From: Desulfolutivibrio sulfodismutans DSM 3696
GTDB lineage: Bacteria; Desulfobacterota; Desulfovibrionia; Desulfovibrionales; Desulfovibrionaceae
Direction: 5' to 3'
Length of the DNA stretch: 64,000 bases
Assembly: GCF_013376455.1 (NCBI RefSeq)
Contig: NZ_CP045504.1
Coordinates: 3,617,001 to 3,681,000, forward strand
A program made the translations under genes and the position numbers. Shown here one piece after another: positions 10,313 to 19,292 of the stretch (the stretch's first letter is position 1; the number at the start of each line of letters is the position of its first letter). A model generated the notes under the pieces. It saw only the letters and a list, made by a program, of their open reading frames with translations, searched no databases and had not been told where the DNA came from.

Positions 10313-10639
10313 TTATTCCAGGCCGCAGGCCTGGCGGCAGGCCTCGCGGCAGGCCGCATAGTCCAGGCCCCGGCATTCCAGAAGCTTGGCCTCGCACATG
10401 GTCACGGGCAGCCCCGGGTAGATTCCCTTCTCGAAAGCGGCGGCGTAGCGGGCCGCGAACACCGCTTCAGCGGGCGCGCTCCCTGCGGCGATTCCCGCCC
10501 CCTGCGTCATGCCGGGGCGTATCGCCGCGTCCGGCCGGGGCGGGGAGATTGAGGCGTCGCCTTCCGGTTTTCCAGCCAGAAGGGCGATCAGGCAGACGGC
10601 CAGGACGGCGATGGCGGCGAGTTGCCTTGTGGTGAACAT
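10313..10639 (-). CDS. Small exported Cys-containing protein of unknown function
   Basis: The 108-residue product has an N-terminal hydrophobic stretch (about residues 7-23), which is a signal peptide or membrane anchor. A low-complexity Pro/Ala-rich linker follows. The C-terminal third carries four regularly placed cysteines (MCEAKLLECRGLDYAACREA, then QACGLE). In the periplasm these could form two disulfides or bind metal. No family is recognised. The gene lies divergent to the LysR gene with about 175 bases between them and could be its target. Confidence 0.6.
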   Translation of the reverse strand: MFTTRQLAAIAVLAVCLIALLAGKPEGDASISPPRPDAAIRPGMTQGAGIAAGSAPAEAVFAARYAAAFEKGIYPGLPVTMCEAKLLECRGLDYAACREACRQACGLE

Positions 10640-10815
10640 GCCGGGTTCTCCTGCGTTGTGCCGTCACAGGTGAAGCTTTACGACGGACGGCGGGTGTGCC
10701 ATGGGAGCGGGTGGACGGATATGTGGTAGGACGGAAACGGCGGACAAATCCAATCGCATGTTCGAAACGCGGCGTTCAGAAAAACGAAACGCTTCAGGCA
10801 ATGGGATCAGACGAC

Positions 10816-11715
10816 ATGGAACTGTATCAACTGCGCACCTTCGTGACCGTGGCCGAGACCGGGAACCTGACCCGGGCGGCCCAGCGCATCAACGCCAGCG
10901 GGCCTGCGGTGAGCGCCCAGATCAAGGCCCTGGAGGAAGAGCTGGGGCTGGAGCTTTTCGCCCGCACGGCCAGGGGCATGAGCCTGACGGACGCCGGGCG
11001 GGAACTGGTCGAACGGGCCAGGCGGACCCTGGAGGCGGCCGGAGAATTGTTGTCGGCGGCCGGGTCGTTTCGCGCCGAGGCCGTGGGCGTGGCCCGCATC
11101 GGGCTCAACAACGAGCCGGGCAGGCTGCGCATGACAGAATTTCTGGCCCGCATGCGTTCGGATCATCCGCGCATCGAACTGCATCTCATGCAGTACAGCA
11201 CGGCCGACGCCCTGGACGGGATCCTGACCGGGGAACTCGATGCGGCCTTCGCCTACGAGACGGCGAATGACCCGGTGGCCGAACTGAAGGGGGTGCCCCT
11301 GTGCCGGGTGGACATGGCCATCGTGGGGCCGGCCTCCTGGCGGGGACGCATCGAGGAGGCGGACTGGGGGGAGCTGTCGGGAATGCCCTGGGTCTGGTTC
11401 CCGGAGCGGTGTCCGTTCCAGTTCCTTCTGGAGGAGACTTTCGCCCACAAGGGATTTTCGCTGAACAAGGTCATTGTGGGCGACAACGACTCCACCCTGC
11501 GGGCGTTGGTGGCGGCGGGGTGCGGATTGACGCTCCTTCGCCGCGACGACGCCCTGGACGCCTGCGCGGCCGGGGATGTCTGCGTGTGGGAGCGCGAGCC
11601 CATGAGCCTGGCCCTGTCGTTTCTGTACCGCCGCACGCGGGAGAACGATCCGGTGATCCGGGCCGTGTGCGGCGTTTTGGAGCAGGTGTGGGGGGATGGG
11701 GCGGACGTTTGCTGA
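10816..11715 (+). CDS. LysR-family transcriptional regulator
   Basis: The 299-residue protein starts MELYQLRTFVTVAETGNLT with a winged helix-turn-helix of the LysR type (AAQRINASGPAVSAQIKALEEELG) in residues 1-60. A periplasmic-binding-fold effector domain runs from about residue 90 to the end. The frame is open back to 10696, but homologues start at the MELYQLRTF motif. The effector is unknown. The divergent small exported protein gene is the obvious candidate target. Confidence 0.92.
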   Translation: MELYQLRTFVTVAETGNLTRAAQRINASGPAVSAQIKALEEELGLELFARTARGMSLTDAGRELVERARRTLEAAGELLSAAGSFRAEAVGVARIGLNNEPGRLRMTEFLARMRSDHPRIELHLMQYSTADALDGILTGELDAAFAYETANDPVAELKGVPLCRVDMAIVGPASWRGRIEEADWGELSGMPWVWFPERCPFQFLLEETFAHKGFSLNKVIVGDNDSTLRALVAAGCGLTLLRRDDALDACAAGDVCVWEREPMSLALSFLYRRTRENDPVIRAVCGVLEQVWGDGADVC

Positions 11716-11731
11716 GCGCGGCGCAACAAAG

Positions 11732-11766
11732 GCTCCCCCGCCAGGCGCGCGGCCGGGCGGGGGAGC
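11732..11766. terminator. Bidirectional hairpin between LysR gene and rpmB
   Basis: GCTCCCCCGCC pairs with GGCGGGGGAGC around a 13-base loop, between two convergent genes. It has AAA on the 5' side and AAAAG on the 3' side, giving modest U tracts in either direction. Confidence 0.65.
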
Positions 11767-11790
11767 GTGAAAAGCGGAGTGACTGCGGGC

Positions 11791-12000
11791 TTAGATGGCG
11801 TTCTTGGCCTTGGGCTTGACCACCTCGCCCGAACGCAGGCAGCGGGAGCACACGGTGATCGTCTGCACCTCTCCCGAAGGCAGTTGGGTCCGCACCGAAA
11901 ACAGGTTGGGCTTGAACCGGCGCTTGCTCTTGTTGTTGGCGTGGCTGACGTTGTTGCCGCTCTGGGGCTTTTTGCCGCACTTGTCGCACATCTTGGCCAT
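11791..12000 (-). CDS. rpmB: 50S ribosomal protein bL28
   Basis: The 69-residue product begins [29 protein letters not shown], the bL28 signature. It carries two CxxC pairs (MCDKC and VCSRC), so it is the zinc-binding version of the protein. A frame extends upstream to 12147, but the ATG at 12000, preceded by GGAGG, gives the conserved N-terminus. It is divergent from the DUF177-rpmF operon with about 190 bases of shared control region. Confidence 0.97.
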   Translation of the reverse strand: MAKMCDKCGKKPQSGNNVSHANNKSKRRFKPNLFSVRTQLPSGEVQTITVCSRCLRSGEVVKPKAKNAI

Positions 12001-12140
12001 GGGTTTCCTCCGGATATCGTATCCGCCTTTGCGGAAAGCGTTTTTTGAAGCTCCAGGCCCGCATTGCCGAGCCGGGCACAGTATGACGCGTGAAGAACTT
12101 CGCCTGATACACGCCCAATGCAGGTTTCGCAAGCTTTTTC

Positions 12141-12169
12141 TTGACAAGGACCGCGTTCGCGGATAGCAA
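12141..12169 (+). promoter_or_regulatory. Sigma-70-type promoter of the DUF177-rpmF-plsX operon
   Basis: A perfect TTGACA at 12141-12146 is followed after 17 bases by TAGCAA at 12164-12169. The first gene starts at 12193, so the leader is short. Confidence 0.7.
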
Positions 12170-12192
12170 CGTTTTCCTTGCGCGGGGGAACC

Positions 12193-12732
12193 ATGACCGA
12201 ACTTTGGCTGGATATCACCGACATCCCGGCCACCGGCCGGGACTTTTCATTTTCGGACCCGGCCATCTGGAATGAGCCGATCCGGGACTACGGCCTGCCG
12301 CATCGGTTCGCCCCGGAGGCCGCTCCCGTGGCGGAAATAAACGTCACGCCGCAGAAAACCGGCGTGCTCGTGCGGGGAAGGCTTACGGGCCAGGTGATCA
12401 CCCCGTGCGACCGGTGCGCCGAGGATGCCGTGGTAGTTCTGGACAGTCCCTTCGAATTGTACGAAGAACTGCCCAGGCAAGGTGAGTTGTCCCTGGAGAT
12501 TTCGCTTTTGCGTCGCCGGGGGAAAGTGCTGGAGTTGGATGTAGGCGGGATTCTCTGGGAGCAATTTGTGTTGGCCATGCCGGTCAAACCCCTGTGCTCC
12601 GAAGACTGCCTGGGGCTGTGCCCCGGATGCGGACGCAAGATCGGCGCCGGTTCCTGCTCCTGCGGCGAATCGGACGGGGATCTGCGGCTTGCGCCCCTGC
12701 GTGGGCTTCGGGTCACGAAGCCGACGAATTAG
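12193..12732 (+). CDS. DUF177 (YceD) family protein
   Basis: The 179-residue protein has the DUF177 core ([26 protein letters not shown]) and the C-terminal Cys-rich motif [13 protein letters not shown]. The family is nearly always encoded just before rpmF, as here, and is linked to 23S rRNA processing or large-subunit assembly in bacteria and plastids. The ATG at 12193 follows GCGGGGG. A TTG at 12178 is a less likely start. Confidence 0.9.
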   Translation: MTELWLDITDIPATGRDFSFSDPAIWNEPIRDYGLPHRFAPEAAPVAEINVTPQKTGVLVRGRLTGQVITPCDRCAEDAVVVLDSPFELYEELPRQGELSLEISLLRRRGKVLELDVGGILWEQFVLAMPVKPLCSEDCLGLCPGCGRKIGAGSCSCGESDGDLRLAPLRGLRVTKPTN

Positions 12733-12801
12733 CGCGGGTGTCCGCGCGTCCCTTTTGGGCGCTGCGGTGACGAGAAAAACATACGTCGAGGTTGAAAGAA
12801 G

Positions 12802-12984
12802 ATGGCGGTACCTAATAGAAAAATTTCCAAGTCCCGCAAGGGCATGCGTCGCGCCCACGATAAGGTGGCCATTCCCACCGTGATCCTTTGCCAATGCGGC
12901 GAGCCGACCTTGCCGCACCGCGTCTGCCCGAGCTGCGGAACCTACCGGGGCCGCCAGATGCTCAGGCAGGAAGATGGCGAATAG
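12802..12984 (+). CDS. rpmF: 50S ribosomal protein bL32
   Basis: The 60-residue protein starts MAVPNRKISKSRKGMRRAHD and contains a zinc-ribbon (CQCGEPTLPHRVCPSCG). Its end overlaps the plsX start by 11 bases in another frame, which couples translation of a ribosomal protein to phospholipid synthesis. Confidence 0.98.
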   Translation: MAVPNRKISKSRKGMRRAHDKVAIPTVILCQCGEPTLPHRVCPSCGTYRGRQMLRQEDGE

Positions 12985-14080
12985 AAGGCCGCGCATCGCC
13001 GTGGATGCCATGGGCGGGGACTTCGGTCCCCACGTGGTCATCCCCGGCGCCCTGCACGCCGCCAAGACCAAGAAGATCGACATCGTCCTGGTCGGCGATC
13101 AGCCCCGCATTGAGGCGGAGCTGAACGCGCGTGGATTCAAAGGCCAGGGCGTGGAGATCGTGCACGCCCCCCAGATGGTGGAGATGGAGGAGAAACCCTC
13201 CGAGGCCCTTCGCAAGAAAAAGGACTCCTCCATCCAGGTGGCCGTGAATCTCGTGCGCGACAAACAGGCCGACGGGGTGATCAGCGCCGGAAATTCCGGG
13301 GCCACCCTGGCCAGCGCCATGTTCACCATCGGCCGGGTGCCGGGCGTGGAACGCCCTGCCCTGGCCACGTTCATGCCCACGGAAAAGTCCCACTTCGTAC
13401 TCATTGATGTCGGGGCCAACGTGGACTGCAAGCCGTTCCACCTGCTCCAGTTCGGCATCATGGCCGACGTGCTGGCCCGTTCCATGCTCGGCATCGCCAA
13501 TCCCCGGGTGGCGCTTTTGTCCATCGGCGAGGAACAGGGCAAGGGCAACCTCCAGGTCAAGGAGGCCTTCGAACTGATGCGCATGAGTTCCTTAAACTTC
13601 ATGGGCAATGTCGAAGGGCGCGACCTTTTTACCGGCGACGTGGACGTGGTGGTGTGCGACGGCTTTGTGGGCAATGTGGTGCTTAAGCAGTCCGAGGGCC
13701 TGGCCTCGTCGCTTGGGCGTCTGCTCAAGGGCGAACTGCGGCGCGGTTTTTTCGGCAAGATCGGCACCATGCTGGCCTTAAGCTCGCTCAAGCGCTTTTC
13801 TCGGCTTGTGGACTATGCCGAATACGGCGGCGCGCCGTTTCTGGGCCTTGAGGGCATCTGTCTGGTGTGCCATGGGGCGTCCAACAGCAAGGCCATCGCC
13901 AACGCCGTGAACATGGCCGCCCGGTTCGTCGACGGCAACGCCAACGAACACCTCGTCAAGGACATCGCCGCCAACATCAACCTGACGGTGGCCCGGAAAA
14001 AATCACGCCACTCCGAACCGGCCGGGTCCATCGAGCCTGCCGGTGCGCAAGAGGCGGCCGTTCCGGACCAGACGCCCTAA
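12974..14080 (+). CDS. plsX: Phosphate acyltransferase PlsX
   Basis: PlsX makes acyl-phosphate from acyl-ACP for phosphatidic acid synthesis. The 368-residue protein opens with RIAVDAMGGDFGPH and contains the family motifs SAGNSGATLASAMF, VDCKPFHLLQFG and VVCDGFVGNVVLKQSEG. The last about 30 residues (Ala/Pro/Glu-rich) extend past the usual end and are probably disordered. It overlaps rpmF by 11 bases, and fabH follows after 16 bases. Confidence 0.97.
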   Translation: MANRRPRIAVDAMGGDFGPHVVIPGALHAAKTKKIDIVLVGDQPRIEAELNARGFKGQGVEIVHAPQMVEMEEKPSEALRKKKDSSIQVAVNLVRDKQADGVISAGNSGATLASAMFTIGRVPGVERPALATFMPTEKSHFVLIDVGANVDCKPFHLLQFGIMADVLARSMLGIANPRVALLSIGEEQGKGNLQVKEAFELMRMSSLNFMGNVEGRDLFTGDVDVVVCDGFVGNVVLKQSEGLASSLGRLLKGELRRGFFGKIGTMLALSSLKRFSRLVDYAEYGGAPFLGLEGICLVCHGASNSKAIANAVNMAARFVDGNANEHLVKDIAANINLTVARKKSRHSEPAGSIEPAGAQEAAVPDQTP

Positions 14081-14096
14081 CGCCTTCGCTGCACAC

Positions 14097-15095
14097 ATGA
14101 AAACTTATCCCCTTATTCGCGGCCTTGGGTATTACGTCCCGGAGCGGGTTTTGACCAACGCCGAGCTGGAACGCATGGTGGAGACCTCCGACGAGTGGAT
14201 CACCTCCCGCACCGGCATCAAGGAGCGGCGGGTGGCCGCCCCGGGCCAGGCCACCAGCGACCTGTCCCTGGAGGCCTCCAAGGCGGCCCTGGACGCTGCG
14301 GGAATGTCCGCCGGGGAGCTCACCCATCTTTTTCTGTGCACCCTGACCCCTGACGCCTATTGCCCGCCCGCGGCCTGCATCCTTGAGGAAAAGCTTGGAA
14401 TTCGCGGCAAGGCGGCCATGGACTTAAACGCCGCCTGTTCCGGGTTTTTGTTCGGCATGGACATGGCCCGGGCTGTCATCTGCATGACCCCGGAGGCCAA
14501 GGTTTTGGTGTGCGCCTGCGACGTGTTGACCTCCCGCACCAACTGGGCTGACCGGCGGACCTGCGTGCTGTTTGGCGACGGCGCGGGCGCCGTGGTGATC
14601 ACCTCGGGGGATGCGGAAAAGCGTCCCGGCGACGCGGCCATAAAGGACGTGCGGCTTTTGAGCGACGGTTCGCTTGGCCATCTGCTCACGGTCAAGGGCG
14701 GCGGCTCGGGAAGCCCCATGCGCCTGGGCGACGTGGTGGGCGACGACTTTTTCGTGCAGATGAGCGGGCAGGAGGTCTTCAAGCACGCCGTGCGCAACAT
14801 GGTCTCGGTGTGCGAGGACGTGCTGGCCGCCAACGGCCTCACCGGCGCGGACATCGACTATTTCATCCCGCATCAGGCCAACTGGCGCATCATGGAGGCC
14901 GTAGCCAAAAAGCTCGGCCTGCCGCTTGAAAAGGTGTGCGCCACGGTGGCCCGCTACGGCAACACCTCCGCCTCATCGGTGGCCATGGGGCTGGCCGAAT
15001 CCTTCCAGACCGGGAAGATCAAGCCTGGGGACAAGGTGCTGTTGTCCGTTTTTGGCGGCGGCTTCACCTGGGGCGCGGCCCTTTTGGAATTCTAG
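14097..15095 (+). CDS. fabH: 3-oxoacyl-ACP synthase III (KAS III)
   Basis: FabH condenses acetyl-CoA with malonyl-ACP to begin fatty-acid synthesis. The 332-residue protein shows the catalytic triad: Cys114 in NAACSGF, His in FIPHQAN, and Asn in YGNTSAS. The glycine-rich end VFGGGFTWGAALLEF is intact. The ATG at 14097 is chosen because the 18-codon open stretch before it lies inside the end of plsX. Confidence 0.97.
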   Translation: MKTYPLIRGLGYYVPERVLTNAELERMVETSDEWITSRTGIKERRVAAPGQATSDLSLEASKAALDAAGMSAGELTHLFLCTLTPDAYCPPAACILEEKLGIRGKAAMDLNAACSGFLFGMDMARAVICMTPEAKVLVCACDVLTSRTNWADRRTCVLFGDGAGAVVITSGDAEKRPGDAAIKDVRLLSDGSLGHLLTVKGGGSGSPMRLGDVVGDDFFVQMSGQEVFKHAVRNMVSVCEDVLAANGLTGADIDYFIPHQANWRIMEAVAKKLGLPLEKVCATVARYGNTSASSVAMGLAESFQTGKIKPGDKVLLSVFGGGFTWGAALLEF

Positions 15096-15301
15096 AGTCG
15101 TGTCCTCGAAAGCGGCGTGCCGGGCTGCGGCAGGGCTTTGAAAACGTGTTTGCCGTTTGGCCGCAAGTACGATAGGAAAAAACACTTTCAGCGTGTCCCG
15201 TGCGTCCGTGATCATCCTCCGTTGAGGTCGGCCAGGGGGCGGCCGGGAAAACCTCCAAGGGGGGCCTGCGTCCCTCCGGTGAGCTTGAGGCGGAAGAATC
15301 C

Positions 15302-16045
15302 ATGAGCGAGATGACCAAAGCGGCCCTTGTCACGGGAGGCTCCCGGGGCATTGGCGCGGCCGTGGCCAAGAAGCTGGCGGCAGGCGGCCTGCATGTCCTT
15401 TTGACCTCTGTGAGCAAGCCCGAGAAGGCCCAGGCCGTGTGCGACGAGATCGCCGCCGCCGGAGGTCGGGCCGACGCCCTGCACCTGGATGTGGGCGACA
15501 TGGCGGCGGTGAGCGCTTTTTTTGCGGAGCACGTCAAGGACAAGGTGGACCTGCATGTTTTAGTCAACAATGCGGGCATCACCAAGGATGGATTCATCGT
15601 GCGCATGCGCGATGAGGACTTTGAAAATGTGGTTCGGGTGAATCTTTTCGGGGCCTTCGCCTGTCTGCGCGAGGCGGCCAAGCTCATGATGAAGCGCAAA
15701 AGCGGCCGCATCGTGAACATCGTCTCGGTGGTCGCCCAGTCCGGAAATGCCAGCCAGGCCAATTATGTGGCGGCCAAGGCCGGACTCATCGGCCTGACCA
15801 AGTCCGCCGCCCTGGAACTCGCCCCGCGCGGCATCACGGTCAACGCCGTGGCCCCGGGGTTTATCGAAACGGATATGACCGCCGTCCTGCCCGACGCGGT
15901 CAAGACCTCCTACGCTGACCGCATCCCCTTGAAGCGGGCCGGGACCGCTGACGAGGTGGCCGACGCCGTGGCCTTTTTGGCCTCGGACGCCGCAGCCTAC
16001 GTCACCGGACAGGTGCTGGCGGTCAACGGCGGAATGTATCTGTAA
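15302..16045 (+). CDS. fabG: 3-oxoacyl-ACP reductase
   Basis: This 247-residue short-chain dehydrogenase performs the NADPH-dependent reduction step of fatty-acid elongation. It has the cofactor motif VTGGSRGIG, the NNAG motif, the catalytic Ser and YVAAKAG (Tyr/Lys), and the FabG ending [14 protein letters not shown]. It starts 206 bases after fabH. That gap holds no gene I can support and no clear terminator, so it may carry an extra promoter or leader. Confidence 0.95.
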   Translation: MSEMTKAALVTGGSRGIGAAVAKKLAAGGLHVLLTSVSKPEKAQAVCDEIAAAGGRADALHLDVGDMAAVSAFFAEHVKDKVDLHVLVNNAGITKDGFIVRMRDEDFENVVRVNLFGAFACLREAAKLMMKRKSGRIVNIVSVVAQSGNASQANYVAAKAGLIGLTKSAALELAPRGITVNAVAPGFIETDMTAVLPDAVKTSYADRIPLKRAGTADEVADAVAFLASDAAAYVTGQVLAVNGGMYL

Positions 16046-16076
16046 AAAAAACATCGCTCTATCTTGGAGGGAAAGC

Positions 16077-16313
16077 ATGTCTGTCGCTGAAAAAGTGAAG
16101 GAAATCATTGTCGACCAGTTGGGCGTGGACGAGAAGGAAGTCGTCTCCGACGCCAAATTCGTGGAAGATCTGGGTGCGGATTCCCTGGACCTGACCGAGC
16201 TGATCATGGCCATGGAAGAGGAATTCGGCGTGGAGATTTCCGATGAGGACGCCCAGCAGATCCTGATGGTGAAAGACGCCGTCCATTTTATCGAAAAAAA
16301 GAAACAGGCCTAG
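16077..16313 (+). CDS. acpP: Acyl carrier protein
   Basis: The 78-residue acidic protein carries the phosphopantetheine attachment serine (Ser36) in [12 protein letters not shown]. It is full length, and the ATG follows GGAGGGAAAG. It lies 31 bases after fabG in the usual fabG-acpP-fabF order. Confidence 0.99.
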   Translation: MSVAEKVKEIIVDQLGVDEKEVVSDAKFVEDLGADSLDLTELIMAMEEEFGVEISDEDAQQILMVKDAVHFIEKKKQA

Positions 16314-16453
16314 TGTCCCGTCCTTAACACACAGGATCATGTTTTTTAAGAAAAGCAATGCAGTCGCGGCCTTCGTTCCCGGATCGCCTGTGGCGCATCC
16401 AGGGGACGCGACGCCAGCCGCGAGGGGGTGACCCGCAACCCCGCGTTTTCTTC

Positions 16454-16495
16454 GGGACGCCCCGTTCGTCAGCGTTCGGGGCGTTCCGGCTTTTC
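16454..16495 (+). terminator. Hairpin with short T tract between acpP and fabF
   Basis: GGACGCCCCG pairs with CGGGGCGTTCC around a loop of about 13 bases and is followed by GGCTTTTCTTC. The gap between acpP and fabF is 267 bases, so this may be a partial terminator that sets the high acpP to fabF ratio. Nothing else is seen in the gap. Confidence 0.5.
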
Positions 16496-16580
16496 TTCAC
16501 CGACGACCAGGTTCCACCATTTTTTTCCCGGCCGGAGCAGGTGACACCCCGCATCGGCCGGACGGAGGGAAGGGGTTTCT

Positions 16581-17825
16581 ATGATCGGCAAACGGGTAGT
16601 CGTCACCGGCCTTGCGGCCATCACCCCCATCGGGAATGACCTGACCGAAAGCTGGACGAACCTTGTGGCCGGCGTCTCGGGCGCGGGCCCCATCACCAGG
16701 TTCGACACCACCGGCTTCGACACCACCTTCGCCTGCGAAGTGAAAAACTTCGACGAAAAGGCGTACATCCCCCACAAACAGATCCGGCGCATGGCCATCT
16801 TCACCCGCTTCGCCGTGGCCTGCGGGCTCATGGCCCTGGAGAACGCCGCCTACACGGTTCCCGACGCCGAGGCCTCCCGGGTGGGGGTCATCGTGGGCTG
16901 TGGCCTGGGCGGCCTGGAAGACCTGGAGATGTTCCATTCCAAGCTCCTGGAGCAGGGGCCGGGCCGGGTGTCGCCCTTTTTTATCCCCATGATCATTGCC
17001 AACATGGCCGCCGGGCAGATCTCCATCTTCACCGGGGCCAAGGGGCCTGGCCTGTGCACCACCTCGGCCTGCGCCTCGGGTGTGCATGGCATCGGCTACG
17101 CCTATACCGACATCCTCTTGGGCCGGGCCGACGTCATGATTTGCGGCGGGGCCGAATCCACCATCACCCCCCTGGGCATCGCCGGATTCAACGCCCTAAA
17201 GGCCCTGTCCACCCGCAACGACGACCCCGCCAGGGCCTCGCGCCCCTTCGACAAGGAGCGCGACGGTTTCGTCAACGGCGAGGGCTGCGGCCTGTTGATT
17301 CTGGAATCCCTGGAGCACGCCAAGGCCCGCGGGGCCACCATCCTGGCCGAGGTGGGCGGCTTCGGGGCCTCCCTGGACGCCTTCCACATGACCGCGCCCC
17401 CGGAATCCGGCGAGGGCATGGCCCAGGCCATGAGCGCCGCCCTGCGCGAGGCGGGTCTGGCCCCGGAAGAGGTGGGCCACATCAACGCCCACGGCACGTC
17501 CACCTATCTCAACGACCTGTGCGAGACCACGGCCATCAAGACCGTCTTCGGCTCTGCGGCCTACACGGTGCCCATCACCTCCAACAAGTCCATGATCGGG
17601 CATACGTTGGGCGCGGCCGGGGGCATCGAGGCGGTCATGAGCGTCAAGACCATCATGGAGGGCGTCATCCCGCCCACCATCAACCTGGAAAATCCCGATC
17701 CCGCCTGCGACCTGGATTATTGCCCGGGTGTGGCCCGCAAGGCCGAGGTTTCCTCGGTGTTGTGCAATTCCTTCGGATTTGGCGGGGCCAACGCCTGCAT
17801 CGTGTTTAAGAAGTTCACGGACTAG
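16581..17825 (+). CDS. fabF: 3-oxoacyl-ACP synthase II (KAS II)
   Basis: FabF elongates acyl-ACP with malonyl-ACP. The 414-residue protein has the Cys-His-His catalytic set: [24 protein letters not shown] and [14 protein letters not shown]. The end [14 protein letters not shown] is complete. It is the last gene of the fab cluster before glyA. Confidence 0.98.
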   Translation: MIGKRVVVTGLAAITPIGNDLTESWTNLVAGVSGAGPITRFDTTGFDTTFACEVKNFDEKAYIPHKQIRRMAIFTRFAVACGLMALENAAYTVPDAEASRVGVIVGCGLGGLEDLEMFHSKLLEQGPGRVSPFFIPMIIANMAAGQISIFTGAKGPGLCTTSACASGVHGIGYAYTDILLGRADVMICGGAESTITPLGIAGFNALKALSTRNDDPARASRPFDKERDGFVNGEGCGLLILESLEHAKARGATILAEVGGFGASLDAFHMTAPPESGEGMAQAMSAALREAGLAPEEVGHINAHGTSTYLNDLCETTAIKTVFGSAAYTVPITSNKSMIGHTLGAAGGIEAVMSVKTIMEGVIPPTINLENPDPACDLDYCPGVARKAEVSSVLCNSFGFGGANACIVFKKFTD

Positions 17826-17947
17826 CGGCACAGCCCGTAAATAAAGACGCGGGTCTTTGGCGCTGCGCTTTTGCGCCACGAGATTGTCCTTATGATTCGG
17901 CCGACCGGATGAAAGGGACGCGACCTTCAAGCAAGGATCACAGGAAC

Positions 17948-19186
17948 ATGGACGAACTGTATATCTCAGATCCGGAAATCGGCCGGGCGGTTGCCCGGGA
18001 GATCGAACGCCAGACCGGCAAGCTGGAAATGATCGCCTCGGAGAACTTCGTGTCCACGGCCGTGCGCCAGGCCCAGGGCAGCGTCATGACCCACAAGTAC
18101 GCCGAGGGCTATCCGGGCAAACGCTATTACGGCGGTTGCGAATATGTGGACGTGGCCGAGGATCTGGCCCGGGACCGGGTCAAGGCCCTTTTCGGGGCCG
18201 AGTACGCCAACGTGCAGCCCCATTCCGGCTCCCAGGCCAACATGGCCGTGTGCTTCGGGGCGCTGACCCCCGGCGACACCATCATGGGCATGGACCTGTC
18301 CCACGGCGGGCACCTGACCCACGGCTCCCCGGTCAATTTCTCGGGGCGCCTGTACAAGGTCGTGTTTTACCACGTCAAAAAAGAGACCGGGACCATCGAC
18401 TACGAGGAAGTGGCTCGGCTGGCCCGGGAGCATCGCCCGAAAATGATCATCGCCGGGGCCTCGGCCTATCCCCGGATCATCGATTTCCCGCGTTTCCGGG
18501 CCATCGCCGACGAAATTGGGGCCAAGCTCATGGTGGACATGGCCCACATCGCGGGGCTGGTGGCCACGGGGCATCATCCCTCGCCCATCGGGCATGCCCA
18601 TTTCACCACCTCCACCACCCACAAGACCCTGCGCGGCCCCCGGGGCGGACTCATCCTGTCCTCGGAGGAGTTCGGCAAGACGCTCAATTCCCAGATCTTC
18701 CCGGGCATCCAGGGCGGCCCGCTGATGCACGTCATCGCGGCCAAGGCCGTGGCCTTCGGCGAGGCCTTGCGTCCGGAGTTCAAAACATACCAGGGGCAGG
18801 TGGTGAAAAACGCCCAGGTCTTGGCCAAGGGGCTCATGGGCCTGGGCTATGAGCTGGTGTCCGGCGGCACGGACAACCACCTCATGCTCATCGACCTGAC
18901 CAACGCCGACGTGACCGGCAAGGAAGCGGAGATCGCCCTGGACAAGGCCGGGATCACGGTGAACAAGAACACGGTGCCCTTTGAGACCCGTTCGCCGTTC
19001 GTGACCTCGGGCATCCGCCTGGGCTCTCCGGCCCTGACCACCCGGGGCATGGGCGAGGCCGAGATGGAGCGCATCGTGGCCTGGATCGACGCGGCCATCA
19101 AGGCCCGGACCAACGAGACGCGTCTGGACGAGATTCGCATCGAGATCGAGGCCTTCGCCCGCCAGTTTCCGCTGTTCGCCTGCTAG
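17948..19186 (+). CDS. glyA: Serine hydroxymethyltransferase
   Basis: This PLP enzyme interconverts serine and glycine with tetrahydrofolate, feeding one-carbon metabolism. The 412-residue protein has the cofactor lysine (Lys226) in [15 protein letters not shown] and the [13 protein letters not shown] motif. The ATG at 17948 gives the conserved start. A hairpin terminator follows. In related genomes dCMP deaminase and ribD genes follow directly (recalled knowledge). Here they are displaced by about 4.2 kb. Confidence 0.98.
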   Translation: MDELYISDPEIGRAVAREIERQTGKLEMIASENFVSTAVRQAQGSVMTHKYAEGYPGKRYYGGCEYVDVAEDLARDRVKALFGAEYANVQPHSGSQANMAVCFGALTPGDTIMGMDLSHGGHLTHGSPVNFSGRLYKVVFYHVKKETGTIDYEEVARLAREHRPKMIIAGASAYPRIIDFPRFRAIADEIGAKLMVDMAHIAGLVATGHHPSPIGHAHFTTSTTHKTLRGPRGGLILSSEEFGKTLNSQIFPGIQGGPLMHVIAAKAVAFGEALRPEFKTYQGQVVKNAQVLAKGLMGLGYELVSGGTDNHLMLIDLTNADVTGKEAEIALDKAGITVNKNTVPFETRSPFVTSGIRLGSPALTTRGMGEAEMERIVAWIDAAIKARTNETRLDEIRIEIEAFARQFPLFAC

Positions 19187-19209
19187 CGAGGGCGTTTTCC
19201 GGCTTTTTC

Positions 19210-19265
19210 GGGGCCATGATCCGTACCTGGCGGGCGACCGTCGGGGCGGGTCATGGCCCCTTTGT
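19210..19265. terminator. Hairpin terminator between glyA and the convergent GGDEF gene
   Basis: GGGGCCATGA (19210-19219) pairs perfectly with TCATGGCCCC (19251-19260), followed by TTTGTTTT. The loop is about 31 bases and can pair further (CCG with CGG). Confidence 0.7.
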
Positions 19266-19292
19266 TTTGGCCGATGGGGGGACGTCCGGGGG

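Noticed and set aside
15096-15301. Possible small gene or riboswitch between fabH and fabG
   Set aside because: Only GC-rich unpatterned sequence is seen. Short frames there have no ribosome-binding site, and no known riboswitch core could be recognised.
17826-17947. Possible glycine riboswitch before glyA
   Set aside because: The 122-base gap is too short for a tandem glycine aptamer and lacks its conserved core.
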